IMG/VR virus record: IMGVR_UViG_3300009011_000065
Span: 1-20,089 of that record
Length of the DNA stretch: 20,089 nucleotides
Direction: 5' to 3' (one strand)
DNA from: a virus
In this document: one piece after another, positions 7,409 to 14,765 of the stretch
Numbering within the stretch: the stretch's first letter is position 1
How the letters are laid out: each line of letters opens with the position of its first letter
Position numbers and translations under genes: made by a program
Notes under the pieces: model-generated
Seen by the model: only the letters and a program-made list of their open reading frames with translations
The model's database searches: none
What the model was told of the DNA's origin: nothing

Positions 7409-7434
7409 AGCCCAGCCATCGTGCTGGGCTTTTT
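7409..7434 (+). terminator. Intrinsic terminator of the lipoprotein gene
   Basis: AGCCCAGC (7409-7416) pairs perfectly with GCTGGGCT (7423-7430) around a six-base loop and runs into a T-tract (7430-7434). It lies 18 bases after the lipoprotein stop and before the NlpC/P60 start, isolating the moron from the tail operon. Antitermination or readthrough of the late operon must be assumed. Confidence 0.85.
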
Positions 7435-7448
7435 ATTGGGTGTTGGAA

Positions 7449-7850
7449 ATGTTCGATAAGTACCTAGAGGCCACCTACGAAGATGGCGGGCGCGGTCCTG
7501 CGTGCTTCGATTGCTGGGGCATGACCAGGCTAGTACGTCATCAGGTCTATGGTTTGCCGCTGCTGCCGAGCTGGGGGTATGTCCGTAGCACCATGCCCAA
7601 AGAATTCACCCGGGCCGTAAATATTGAGTCATCGGCCATGGAACGCTGCGAAGCGGAAATAGGGGCTATTGCCTGCATCTGGCGAGGGGAAATCTGCATC
7701 CACGTTGCGCTAATCGTTGAGGTGGAAGGTCGGTTGCACGGCCTGGAGATGAAGCCCAGCGGGGCAACCATCAAACCGCTACGGCGTTTTCAAGACCAGT
7801 ATCTGAAAGTGAGCTACCACCGTGATCGAATTTTACCCGAGCAAGCTTGA
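7449..7850 (+). CDS. NlpC/P60-family tail-tip peptidase (lambda gpK-like)
   Basis: From ATG 7449 the protein has 133 residues. The NlpC/P60 catalytic motif is visible as CFDCWGMTR, with Cys22 as likely nucleophile. The catalytic His is in IHVALIVE (His85), followed by the family-like strand GLEMKPSGA. Such domains cleave peptidoglycan cross-peptides and are thought to help DNA ejection or tail-tip maturation. It corresponds to the C-terminal half of lambda gpK and lacks the JAB metallopeptidase half. I prefer ATG 7449 to upstream starts, because these would lie inside the lipoprotein gene and terminator. The ribosome binding site is weak (GTTGGA). The 3' end overlaps the J-like gene by 29 bases. 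Confidence 0.85.
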   Translation: MFDKYLEATYEDGGRGPACFDCWGMTRLVRHQVYGLPLLPSWGYVRSTMPKEFTRAVNIESSAMERCEAEIGAIACIWRGEICIHVALIVEVEGRLHGLEMKPSGATIKPLRRFQDQYLKVSYHRDRILPEQA

Positions 7851-10800
7851 GGGTTCTCCCCTGGAGCGCCACCGGACTGATCAGGTTATGACCATTGAGG
7901 GTTGGCTTTTTCAGAAGGTTCCAGGTTACACGCCAAGGCATTCGCCACCAATAAGCATCGAGCTGAACGGGGTTTTCATCAATCCTGATCGTTGGGCGAA
8001 AACTGAGTTCTCACCCCAAGACACTGTGAGGATCTACCCGGAACCAAAAGGGACCGGCCTGGAAGTCGCAGTGTGGGCCGTTGTTGCCGCAGTGGTTGCT
8101 GTCGGCGTGGTTATGATGACCCAGAGGCCGCTGTCCACTCCGCGCAATCAGGGTCGGTCGGGGCAGAATTTGAATTTGGCCAAGACCACGGGTAACCAGG
8201 TCAAGGTAGGTGACGTTATACGCGAGGTTGCAGGCAGGGCTCGAATCTTTCCAGACTATCTCGTCCCGCCTCGACATTACTTCGTCAATGAGACGGAACA
8301 ATGGGTTGAGCTATTGCTATGTGTTGGCGTAGGCGAGTTCGAGATAAATCCCACGGACGTCAAGATAGGCGACACCACGCTTGCTTCGCTCGGCAGTACC
8401 GCACGCTACAAAGTGTACGGACCGGGTGAGTCACTGGCCGACGAGTCAGCCCGGTTGTGGTGGCATAACTCGACCGAAGTAGGTGCGACCAACACCGGGT
8501 CTGGCGGCCTTACACTCACCAACATTACTCAAGTAGCACAGCAGTTCAGCGGCAATGCTCTGCTGGCGGCCGATCTGGTGCTGAGTGTCCCAGAAGGGGC
8601 GGGATGGTTCCCCTTTGGCTGGGATAGCGGCATGATTGCGCGCGTCGAGCTGACCTATCCGTACACCTTCACCGCTCCAGTTGATGGTAGTGCGACCATC
8701 GTCAGCGGCCCGCATCTCCCCATGCTCCAAGCATTCGTCGGTATGCGGATCGAGATCGCGGGAGCTAATGCTGGAAACTACATCGTTGCAAGCTACGACC
8801 CTGAGGTGCCCGGAACCCCGGCCGTGCCTGGTAACGCATCCATGGTCACCGGAAGCGCGGCGCCTGCGCGTTTCAACTTCGATGTGGTGTCGCTGAGCTT
8901 CACCGTATCGCGAGGAGTGAGCAGCTTTCCGGTATCGCTGAATACGAACGTTGCTAATCTTGCCGGCCTGGTTTCTGCGGTCAGCGCGTCCCTGTCCGGT
9001 ACCGGTCTGGTGGCCACTGCTTCCTCCGGGAGGCTGCGCATTGCTGAACAGGCCGCACCGTTCACTGGCTCGCCGCTGTCTATAACCGGGTCTGTATCTG
9101 ACATCCTCGGCTCAAGCCCCGCGTTCGTAACGGGCGTTAAGACAGAGGCCGCCACGGACGGGCAGTACGCCCGCATGACCATGACATACGAAGGTGGTGC
9201 ACCAGTCGTGGGACTTCAGGCAGGGTCTCTGCTGGCAACAATTGGGTACAGGGGGCTGCGGTATCGGATAACGGAGGTATCCGATGACTCAGTGGAGGAT
9301 GATGACAACACCCCAGCGGATGAGGGCCACGGGCCATCGGCAATCACGGTCGTTCGGCTGACTGACACTGGCACAGTGGACGATGACTGGCTGGGCTTCG
9401 ACGCAATGCAAACCAGTGATGTATCAGTTGTCCTGGACTCTTCCACAACTGAAGGCGACTGGGCCGGCTCGTTCGCAGTCTGTCCGGAGAATGAGGTTGT
9501 CCGTCGCGTCGAGTTGGACTTCTTCTTTCCCGCTGGGCTGATTGCCTATTCGAAGAAGGGGCGTCAGGTTGAAGTAACCGTCAAGGTCGAGGCCCAGTAT
9601 CGCGACATCAACACAGCGGGAGAGTGGACAAGCGTCTTCTGGACGTTCAAGGCAGCTCGCCGGGATCAGATCGCTTTCACCCGGGCAATCAATTTCCCGA
9701 CCTATATGAGGGGGGAGATGAGGGTTCGCCGAATCGGAGAGGAGTCGTCGGACAGCAACCAGCAAGACCGGGTGCAGTGGTACGGCCTAAGGGCTCGCAT
9801 TGATAAGGCCCCTCTACGCTATGAGGGGGTGACCACTATAGCTGTGTATGCACGCGGTGGTACCAAACTGTCGGCACAGTCTGAAAGCCAGGTATCACTC
9901 ATAGCCACCAGAAAGCTTCCTGTCTTGGTGAATGGCGCTTGGTCCGAACCTACAGCAACGCGCGATATCGCGCCCTGGGCGTCGTATGTTTCGAAGTCGG
10001 TAGGAGCGACAGACGATGATCTAGATATCGAAGAGTTTGTGCGGTATGGCGCCATCTGGCACAGCCGCGGCGACTACTTCGATTTCTCTGTGGAGGAGGC
10101 TGGTACGGTCAAGGAGGCCCTGAACGAAGCTCTCAAGGCAGGGTTTGCAGAGTTCACCCTTGAGAGGGGCCGTATCACGCCGGTGCGTGATGAGCCGCGC
10201 AGTCAGATCAAAAACATGTACACGCCGCAGAACATGACTGGATCACTCAAGCGCTCGTTCACACTGGCTGCGCCTGACGATTTTGACGGTGTTTCCATCA
10301 AGTACCGCGACTATAAGACTTGGGCGGAAGAAACGGTAAAGTGCAAGCTTCCAGGTGACGCCTTTCAGACGGTAAAGGAGATCACGCTCGATGGCGTTAC
10401 CGACCGTGACCGTGCTTGGCGCTACGGTATGCGTCAGCGTCGAGCCCAGGTCTATCAAAACAAGATCTACAGTTGGGGAACTGAACTCTCCGCGTTAAAC
10501 AGTGGATACCTCAACTATGACGCCGTCGCTGACGACATTCCTGGTTACGCCCAGTCTTCAATCATGACGGACTTCACTGCAGGTGAGGGCCCTGTGGTCA
10601 TCGAAAGCAGTGAGGCTTTCGTGTGGAACGAGGGGAAGACGCATGTGCTGGCGGTGCGGAGGCCGGACGGTTCAATCAGTGGTCCATGGACTGCTGCTCG
10701 GATCGATGACTATCGCATTGCCATCCAGGCTATCGACTTTGTGCCAGATCTTTCACTGCAGATAGAGCCGCCGCACCTGTTGTTCGGGGTATCAACTCGA

Positions 10801-10923
10801 TGGTGCTACCCGGTTCTTATTACATCGATAGAGCCTGGCGACTACTCGGCGGAAATGGAGGCGATCAACTACGACGTTCGCGTATATGCAGACGATGACA
10901 ACTTTGCTCCCGAGGATGCCTGA
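7822..10923 (+). CDS. Tail-tip/host-specificity protein, lambda J-like
   Basis: This 1033-residue protein is the tail-tip hub of lambda J type, which closes the tail tube and contacts the receptor. Residues 1-75 look like a beta-grasp (lambda gpI-like) domain: [16 protein letters not shown], then [15 protein letters not shown] hydrophobic segment (about 80-99, [19 protein letters not shown]) follows, as in gpI-type proteins. The J body follows ([40 protein letters not shown]), with a variable Gly/Ser/Thr-rich insert around 320-450. Conserved hub segments continue to about residue 1025, including [20 protein letters not shown]. The start is GTG 7822, supported by overlap with the preceding gene and the typical N-terminus [11 protein letters not shown]. 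Confidence 0.88.
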   Translation: MIEFYPSKLEGSPLERHRTDQVMTIEGWLFQKVPGYTPRHSPPISIELNGVFINPDRWAKTEFSPQDTVRIYPEPKGTGLEVAVWAVVAAVVAVGVVMMTQRPLSTPRNQGRSGQNLNLAKTTGNQVKVGDVIREVAGRARIFPDYLVPPRHYFVNETEQWVELLLCVGVGEFEINPTDVKIGDTTLASLGSTARYKVYGPGESLADESARLWWHNSTEVGATNTGSGGLTLTNITQVAQQFSGNALLAADLVLSVPEGAGWFPFGWDSGMIARVELTYPYTFTAPVDGSATIVSGPHLPMLQAFVGMRIEIAGANAGNYIVASYDPEVPGTPAVPGNASMVTGSAAPARFNFDVVSLSFTVSRGVSSFPVSLNTNVANLAGLVSAVSASLSGTGLVATASSGRLRIAEQAAPFTGSPLSITGSVSDILGSSPAFVTGVKTEAATDGQYARMTMTYEGGAPVVGLQAGSLLATIGYRGLRYRITEVSDDSVEDDDNTPADEGHGPSAITVVRLTDTGTVDDDWLGFDAMQTSDVSVVLDSSTTEGDWAGSFAVCPENEVVRRVELDFFFPAGLIAYSKKGRQVEVTVKVEAQYRDINTAGEWTSVFWTFKAARRDQIAFTRAINFPTYMRGEMRVRRIGEESSDSNQQDRVQWYGLRARIDKAPLRYEGVTTIAVYARGGTKLSAQSESQVSLIATRKLPVLVNGAWSEPTATRDIAPWASYVSKSVGATDDDLDIEEFVRYGAIWHSRGDYFDFSVEEAGTVKEALNEALKAGFAEFTLERGRITPVRDEPRSQIKNMYTPQNMTGSLKRSFTLAAPDDFDGVSIKYRDYKTWAEETVKCKLPGDAFQTVKEITLDGVTDRDRAWRYGMRQRRAQVYQNKIYSWGTELSALNSGYLNYDAVADDIPGYAQSSIMTDFTAGEGPVVIESSEAFVWNEGKTHVLAVRRPDGSISGPWTAARIDDYRIAIQAIDFVPDLSLQIEPPHLLFGVSTRWCYPVLITSIEPGDYSAEMEAINYDVRVYADDDNFAPEDA

Positions 10924-10925
10924 GA

Positions 10926-11408
10926 ATGCTTTCACTTCCCGAAGGTCTCCCTCTTCCGGTGGGAGATGACTACGGCTTCAAGCCCGTCAGTCCAATAGTC
11001 AGAACAACTATGGCCAGCGGTAGATCGATGCAGCGGCGCCGGTTTGGCAACGTACCGACGCTTCTGCCTGTGACCTGGCTGTTGTCCTCGAAGGAGGCGA
11101 AGATGTTCGAGGGCTGGTGCAAATTGAGCATCGGCTGGGTTGATTGGTTTCTTTGCCCAATCATGACTCCAATGGGGCTTAACCCAACCCGTGCTCGATT
11201 CACCGACATTTATGATGGCCCTAAATTTGTTAGCGATGACTTATGGCGATACACGGCCACCCTTGAGCTATTTGAATTGCCAGTTGTGGACGAGGCGGCG
11301 CTTACAGAGCTGCTCCTCGGAATGCCGCTGCCCGTTATGAACGCCGCTCTAACTGCAGAGCTTGTACGTTGGTATACCAAGTCTTGGCCTGGTGCCCAGA
11401 TCATCTGA
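10926..11408 (+). CDS. Tail protein of unknown role downstream of J (160 aa)
   Basis: The 160-residue protein starts two bases after the J-like stop, so it is part of the tail-tip operon. The middle part has VTWLLSSKEAKMFEGWC, then RARFTDIYDGPKF and DLWRYTATLELFELP. This 'e...F..w......w...p...........R......Y......lwr.ta.lel' arrangement resembles small tail proteins of lambda gpM type. I infer a tail-tip structural role, but the family is not certain. Cysteines are few and there is no signal peptide. A terminator follows seven bases after the stop. Confidence 0.65.
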   Translation: MLSLPEGLPLPVGDDYGFKPVSPIVRTTMASGRSMQRRRFGNVPTLLPVTWLLSSKEAKMFEGWCKLSIGWVDWFLCPIMTPMGLNPTRARFTDIYDGPKFVSDDLWRYTATLELFELPVVDEAALTELLLGMPLPVMNAALTAELVRWYTKSWPGAQII

Positions 11409-11414
11409 ATTCTC

Positions 11415-11435
11415 GCCCGCTTAAGCGGGCTTTTT
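11415..11435 (+). terminator. Intrinsic terminator with adjoining ribosome binding site cassette
   Basis: GCCCGC (11415-11420), loop TTAA and GCGGGC (11425-11430) form a perfect 16-base palindrome followed by five Ts. The sequence then goes directly into GTTGCCTGGAG, the ribosome binding site of the tail fibre gene. It ends the tail-tip unit and opens the adhesin region. Confidence 0.85.
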
Positions 11436-11451
11436 GTTGCCTGGAGTTTTT

Positions 11452-13755
11452 ATGAGCGGAGCCACCGACGTTCAGCTTTTCAACCAGCTTGTGTCCAACG
11501 CCAATGCGCTGTTCCTGTCTGACGCTGATTTCGTCACGATCAATGGCATTACAAAGCCGACCTTGAGGAAGATTTACGCCGAGTTCCTCGCCAGCGTGGG
11601 CACCTACCCAACTGTTGCCGAGGGCCTGACGAAGACCAATGGAACCGGAACAGACAACCGTTTCTTCTCGGTGCCCTCCACTGGTGACAAAGCAGAGACC
11701 CGCTATCGCAACGACGCCGGGGTCGCGGTTGAAATCAACTCGATTCTCTCGTTTGTCGCGGACGGCTTAACGATCAATCGGGGCAAGGGATATCCGCTGC
11801 GCCAGAAGATCCGCGCCGGGGTGACTTCGGCCCTGAGCTCAGCGTGGAATAAGTCGATTCTCGCGGTGGTCGTGGTAAACGCCAGGCAGGGTGAGTACTA
11901 CCGCATCTCGTACCAGGCAAACGAGAACGGTGGGAATGGCTTCAACTGGATCATCGAGAAATACGACTCTGCCACCTACGCGACAACCGCTGCCGGCCGG
12001 GTTGAGCTGATCCCGCTTGCGGGTACGCAGCCGCAAATTACCCGGTCAGGCGGTATTCAAACTGTGGTGCTGGTGCCGACCTCCCGGCCGGAAATGCAGT
12101 TCAAGATCACAGTTGATCCTGCCGGGCTTCCAGCGGCGGGAACCCCGATCAACTCCAACTCCAACTCGGCGTTCGATGCCTGGTCCTGGATCATCGACGA
12201 GAGCTGCTACACCTACGCTTCCGAATACAAGTCGCCACAGATCGACACGCTATCTATCAACGCTAGCAAGGTGTTCCCGCTCAGTCTGGCAACGCCACGA
12301 AATGCCACGGTTAGTGCTGATTATCAGCCGTTTCGCGACCTCTTCCTCGACATCGAGGTGCTTGGTGCAGAGGACGGTAAGCTGTACCGGGTAGCCTATA
12401 TCACCTGCGCTGCGGTGGTTGGATCTGGTGGCGTGGTGGTGACTGGCTTGTCGTCAATCGGCCTGATCCTCGAGGAGTTCGACAAGGCGACCTATGAGAC
12501 GGCGTCTGTCGCGGTTCGCCTGCAGCACTTCACTACCATTGCCGGGACGCTCAAGCGGGCAGGGGGGATCCAGACCCTAACCGTGGCCACTACGGTTAAG
12601 CAGTATGTGAAGTTCAAATTGACGGTCGACGGCAGCAAGCTTCCGGCCGATGGCTCCGCCTACGCGGCGGTAAACACGGGGTTCCCTGGCTACAGCTGGA
12701 TCATCGACGAAAGTCGCTACAAGCAAGCTATCACCGCCATTCCAACCGGGGATGGCCAGAAAACCGGCGTCTACTACACCTACAACGCAACCACGAAGGC
12801 GCTGACCTACGCCTACGTGTCGGGCGATTACGCCTACCGTGTGACGGTCAGGCCCGCAGCGATCAACAGCTTGCCGAACTTGACCCGGATCGACAGGGCT
12901 CCCAAGGTCGCCGATCTCTCGGCAGCTACCTGGACGACGCTGAGCGATGTGGAAACCGACTACCTGCCACCGATGATCGTTCAGGCCCTGAACAATGGTG
13001 ATTCTGCTCCCCGGTATTACACCGGCGGCGCTCATGGCAGCGACGGCAATGCCGGCGGTGTGGCGACGGCCAAAAACGTGCTGTTCGCCATCTATGCCGA
13101 TGGGCAACTGGTGGAAAAGACGAACTCGGGCTACGTAAACAGCCTGGAGTGCATGATCATCGACCACCTGTTCGCCTACAACACCATCAGCCTCGGTCGC
13201 TATGTTATGCAGCAGGCATTCTCGCTGAACATGTCTGGCAGCGGCATGCAGATCGATGCGGAAATGACCGCGCTTGAGCCCGTGGCTGTCAGCGTAGACA
13301 ACGGTCCGCAGGCATATTTTGGTGGGTTCAATGATACCCAGATGCTGCCCGATTCTCAGCTGCCGACGCGGGTAGCTCTTGACGCAACCCAGTTGAGTGG
13401 ACCGCGGACTGCCTACCCGAAGGCCTGGTTGCTGCTGATGAAGTCAGGTAACGGGACAATGGCCTGCTGGGTTGACCGCGGCTATGAAGCAGGCGATGGG
13501 CGATACGTCTCCCCAGGAGCCTCATTCATTCGCGGAGGTCAAGAGCCTGGCGGCCCGTTCCGAGCCAAGTTTTACAACGCCATCGTCGCCGCGATGTCAG
13601 CAACGCTCAGCACGGGCGAAAGCTACAAGTGGCGGGGCGGGTACCACTTCTTCTCAGACACGGCTGAATCTGGATTCGATACTAAGGCAGCCCTGACAGT
13701 TGGAAGCAGGAAGCTGGTAGCGGTCACCACTGCTGGTGCGAGCTTGGCAGTTTGA
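11452..13755 (+). CDS. Tail fibre / receptor-binding protein with duplicated domain
   Basis: From ATG 11452 (CTGGAG at 11441-11446) the product has 767 residues. The first ~105 residues look like a virion-anchoring N-terminus shared by many Pseudomonas tail fibres, including DNRFFSVPSTGDKAETRYRN. Residues about 137-253 and 297-423 are two copies of one domain; each has GGIQT, a 'FK.TVD...LPA.G' strand and ends in WSWIIDES.Y or YSWIIDESRY. The rest (430-767) has no family I recognise. It contains ECMIIDHLFAYNTISLGRYV and a C-terminal KWRGGYHFFSDTAESGFD and likely holds the receptor-binding head. Position after the tail tip and before lysis supports the fibre role. An upstream in-frame start at 11434 lies in the terminator and is rejected. 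Confidence 0.8.
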   Translation: MSGATDVQLFNQLVSNANALFLSDADFVTINGITKPTLRKIYAEFLASVGTYPTVAEGLTKTNGTGTDNRFFSVPSTGDKAETRYRNDAGVAVEINSILSFVADGLTINRGKGYPLRQKIRAGVTSALSSAWNKSILAVVVVNARQGEYYRISYQANENGGNGFNWIIEKYDSATYATTAAGRVELIPLAGTQPQITRSGGIQTVVLVPTSRPEMQFKITVDPAGLPAAGTPINSNSNSAFDAWSWIIDESCYTYASEYKSPQIDTLSINASKVFPLSLATPRNATVSADYQPFRDLFLDIEVLGAEDGKLYRVAYITCAAVVGSGGVVVTGLSSIGLILEEFDKATYETASVAVRLQHFTTIAGTLKRAGGIQTLTVATTVKQYVKFKLTVDGSKLPADGSAYAAVNTGFPGYSWIIDESRYKQAITAIPTGDGQKTGVYYTYNATTKALTYAYVSGDYAYRVTVRPAAINSLPNLTRIDRAPKVADLSAATWTTLSDVETDYLPPMIVQALNNGDSAPRYYTGGAHGSDGNAGGVATAKNVLFAIYADGQLVEKTNSGYVNSLECMIIDHLFAYNTISLGRYVMQQAFSLNMSGSGMQIDAEMTALEPVAVSVDNGPQAYFGGFNDTQMLPDSQLPTRVALDATQLSGPRTAYPKAWLLLMKSGNGTMACWVDRGYEAGDGRYVSPGASFIRGGQEPGGPFRAKFYNAIVAAMSATLSTGESYKWRGGYHFFSDTAESGFDTKAALTVGSRKLVAVTTAGASLAV
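11860..12210 (+). repeat. Tail fibre domain repeat, copy 1
   Basis: This codes for residues about 137-253 of the tail fibre, from the ILAVVVVNARQGEYYRISYQ strand to IIDESCY. It aligns by eye with copy 2 through GGIQT, FKITVDPAGLPAAG and WSWIIDES. The protein-level similarity is clear while the DNA has diverged, so the duplication is old. Confidence 0.7.
12340..12720 (+). repeat. Tail fibre domain repeat, copy 2
   Basis: This codes for residues about 297-423, from LFLDIEVLGAEDGKLYRVAY to IIDESRY. It contains the same ordered landmarks as copy 1 (LYRVAY, GGIQT, FKLTVDGSKLPADG, YSWIIDES) plus a short insertion near GSGGVVVTG. Confidence 0.7.
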
Positions 13756-13764
13756 GATCAGGCG

Positions 13765-13791
13765 CCCCGCTCATTTTGAATCTGAGCGGGG
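13765..13791 (+). terminator. Hairpin between the convergent tail fibre and HEPN-like genes
   Basis: CCCCGCTCA (13765-13773) pairs perfectly with TGAGCGGGG (13783-13791) around a nine-base loop, ten bases after the tail fibre stop. Only TTA follows, so the U-tract is poor. It sits between converging genes and probably ends or protects the fibre transcript. The opposite strand also lacks a T-run. Confidence 0.6.
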
Positions 13792-13803
13792 TTATAGCCA
13801 GAA

Positions 13804-14262
13804 TCACCATTCTGGATTTATGTGATTTTTCAGCTCGATGCATGCTGCAACCAAGTCTTGAACGCAAGCGTCGTGGCCTAAGTGGTATCCGCGAGAGTCG
13901 ATCTGGGTGGAAGTCAGATCAGCGCGTACAGGTCCTTTAGTAATTGTGAATTGATCCTGCCATTTGTGATTTCCGTCAATATACTCATCGAAGTGCTCGC
14001 GCTTATTTCGTACTTCGATTGCTTCTTTAGACGCTACGACAAAAGCGGCAGCAGCTCTGGCTACTTCCGAGATCGGAGAGTTTTTCGACAGGTACTTGCA
14101 GATCCGATGCAGCATGGTTACAGACGTGAGGAAAAAATGCTCATCTAGAACACGGCGCTGGACATGCACATTCGATGGGCCAGTGACGAGGATTTCCCCG
14201 ATGCGGATAGTTTCGTCTGCCCAGCCTATTGCCAGATGCTGAAGGTCTTCATGATCCCACAT
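13804..14262 (-). CDS. HEPN-like protein inserted in the tail fibre region (152 aa)
   Basis: This is a minus-strand gene among plus-strand late genes, with an excellent ribosome binding site (AAGGAG eight bases before ATG). The 152-residue protein looks alpha-helical in its first two thirds. It contains EVRNKREHFDEYI, in which Arg85-Asn86-x3-His90 is a perfect Rx4H motif of the HEPN type ('RN...H'). That motif is the active site of many HEPN ribonucleases in toxin-antitoxin, abortive infection and CRISPR effectors. Helices upstream (LTSVTMLHRICKYLSK) and downstream (DACVQDLVAACIELKNHI) fit a HEPN-type bundle. A beta-like segment (QFTITKGPVRADL) interrupts. I infer a defence or superinfection function; the fold is not proven. 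No clear promoter or partner gene is visible. Confidence 0.65.
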   Translation of the reverse strand: MWDHEDLQHLAIGWADETIRIGEILVTGPSNVHVQRRVLDEHFFLTSVTMLHRICKYLSKNSPISEVARAAAAFVVASKEAIEVRNKREHFDEYIDGNHKWQDQFTITKGPVRADLTSTQIDSRGYHLGHDACVQDLVAACIELKNHINPEW

Positions 14263-14345
14263 GGATCTGCTCCTTGACAGATGGAGGCATGAGGTTAGCA
14301 GGTGAGCCCCTTTTTGGCCGCTTGGCCATTCAAATATGTAAATCC

Positions 14346-14369
14346 AGCCCGCTCAGTGCGGGCTTTTTT
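14346..14369 (+). terminator. Intrinsic terminator with adjoining ribosome binding site cassette
   Basis: AGCCCGC (14346-14352), loop TCAGT and GCGGGCT (14358-14364) are followed by a run of six Ts (14364-14369) and then GTGCCTGGAGAAAAC and an ATG. No plus-strand gene ends just upstream; the minus-strand HEPN-like gene starts there. The cassette therefore looks like a leftover module joint. Confidence 0.8.
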
Positions 14370-14384
14370 GTGCCTGGAGAAAAC

Positions 14385-14435
14385 ATGGCCAGACTGAAAC
14401 CCAGGCCGGAGGTGCGAACGTGCTCCGGTTTCTAG
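14385..14435 (+). CDS. Very short leader ORF (16 aa) after the terminator/RBS cassette
   Basis: ATG 14385 lies at ideal distance from CTGGAG (14374-14379) and opens MARLKPRPEVRTCSGF, which ends at TAG 14433-14435. The frame overlaps the GTG start of the next small ORF. Translation starting here could feed that ORF by coupling. It could also be the start of a broken larger gene. It is too short to judge by composition. Confidence 0.35.
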   Translation: MARLKPRPEVRTCSGF

Positions 14436-14605
14436 CCCTGTTTATCTTTTCCACAGGCATCTTTTCGATTGAACCCGGCGATGGTGCGCCTATGAGATGG
14501 ACCCGAAGATGGCCAGCGGTGGCCCGGCTGAGATGCCCACGGACTGGGGGCACTGTTCCGTGTACTGCCGAGCTGTGTGCCAGAGCAGGCCCGTTGCCCA
14601 TCTGA
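14420..14605 (+). CDS. Small protein with hydrophobic N-terminus (61 aa), unknown
   Basis: GTG 14420 is preceded by CCGGAGG with a seven-base gap, a very good ribosome binding site. The 61-residue product begins MLRFLALFIFSTGIFSIEPG, a hydrophobic stretch that could be a signal or a single membrane segment. The rest is Arg/Cys-rich, including CPRTGGTVPCTAELCARAG with four cysteines in a short span. It is bounded by two terminators, so it forms its own little transcription segment. Its place just before tailspike and lysis genes leaves room for a membrane or lysis-related role, but I see no holin signature. AGA codons and an overlapping open frame (14497-14751) weaken the call. Confidence 0.4.
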   Translation: MLRFLALFIFSTGIFSIEPGDGAPMRWTRRWPAVARLRCPRTGGTVPCTAELCARAGPLPI

Positions 14606-14655
14606 AATCGAATGGCCAGTGCTATCGGCCAGGCTTGCAGCAACACCCAAATCTA

Positions 14656-14678
14656 ACCGCCGATGGCGGTATTTTTTT
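14656..14678 (+). terminator. Intrinsic terminator with adjoining ribosome binding site cassette
   Basis: ACCGCC (14656-14661), loop GAT and GGCGGT (14665-14670) are followed by A and seven Ts. The sequence then enters ACTTGGAGAAAACCC and an ATG. The stem differs from the neighbouring GCCCGC type, but the layout of terminator then TGGAG is the same. Confidence 0.8.
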
Positions 14679-14693
14679 ACTTGGAGAAAACCC

Positions 14694-14765
14694 ATGCCTT
14701 TCCACGACAAAGTTACTCTTTCTGGAGCCAACGCTCTCGAGCAAATGGTAGAGGGGGATGTTTGA
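14694..14765 (+). CDS. Short ORF (23 aa) coupled to the tailspike gene
   Basis: ATG 14694, four to eight bases after TTGGAGAAAA, opens MPFHDKVTLSGANALEQMVE plus GDV and ends at TGA 14763-14765. The A of the stop is the first base of the tailspike ATG (TGATG). Two explanations fit. It may be a coupling leader peptide that controls tailspike translation. Or it may be the stub of an earlier adhesin N-terminus left by module exchange. The ribosome binding site is good, but nothing shows a function of the peptide itself. Confidence 0.45.
   Translation: MPFHDKVTLSGANALEQMVEGDV

Noticed and set aside
7374-7448. N-terminal extension of the NlpC/P60 frame
   Set aside because: The upstream start lies inside the lipoprotein gene and the extension would be translated through its terminator; ATG 7449 gives the compact domain.
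14497-14751. Plus-strand 84-codon frame (MDPKMASGGPAEMP...)
   Set aside because: Its codon use looks reasonable, but it lacks a ribosome binding site, crosses a strong terminator and the next ribosome binding site, and overlaps the better-started 61-aa frame. It remains an alternative for the region before the terminator.
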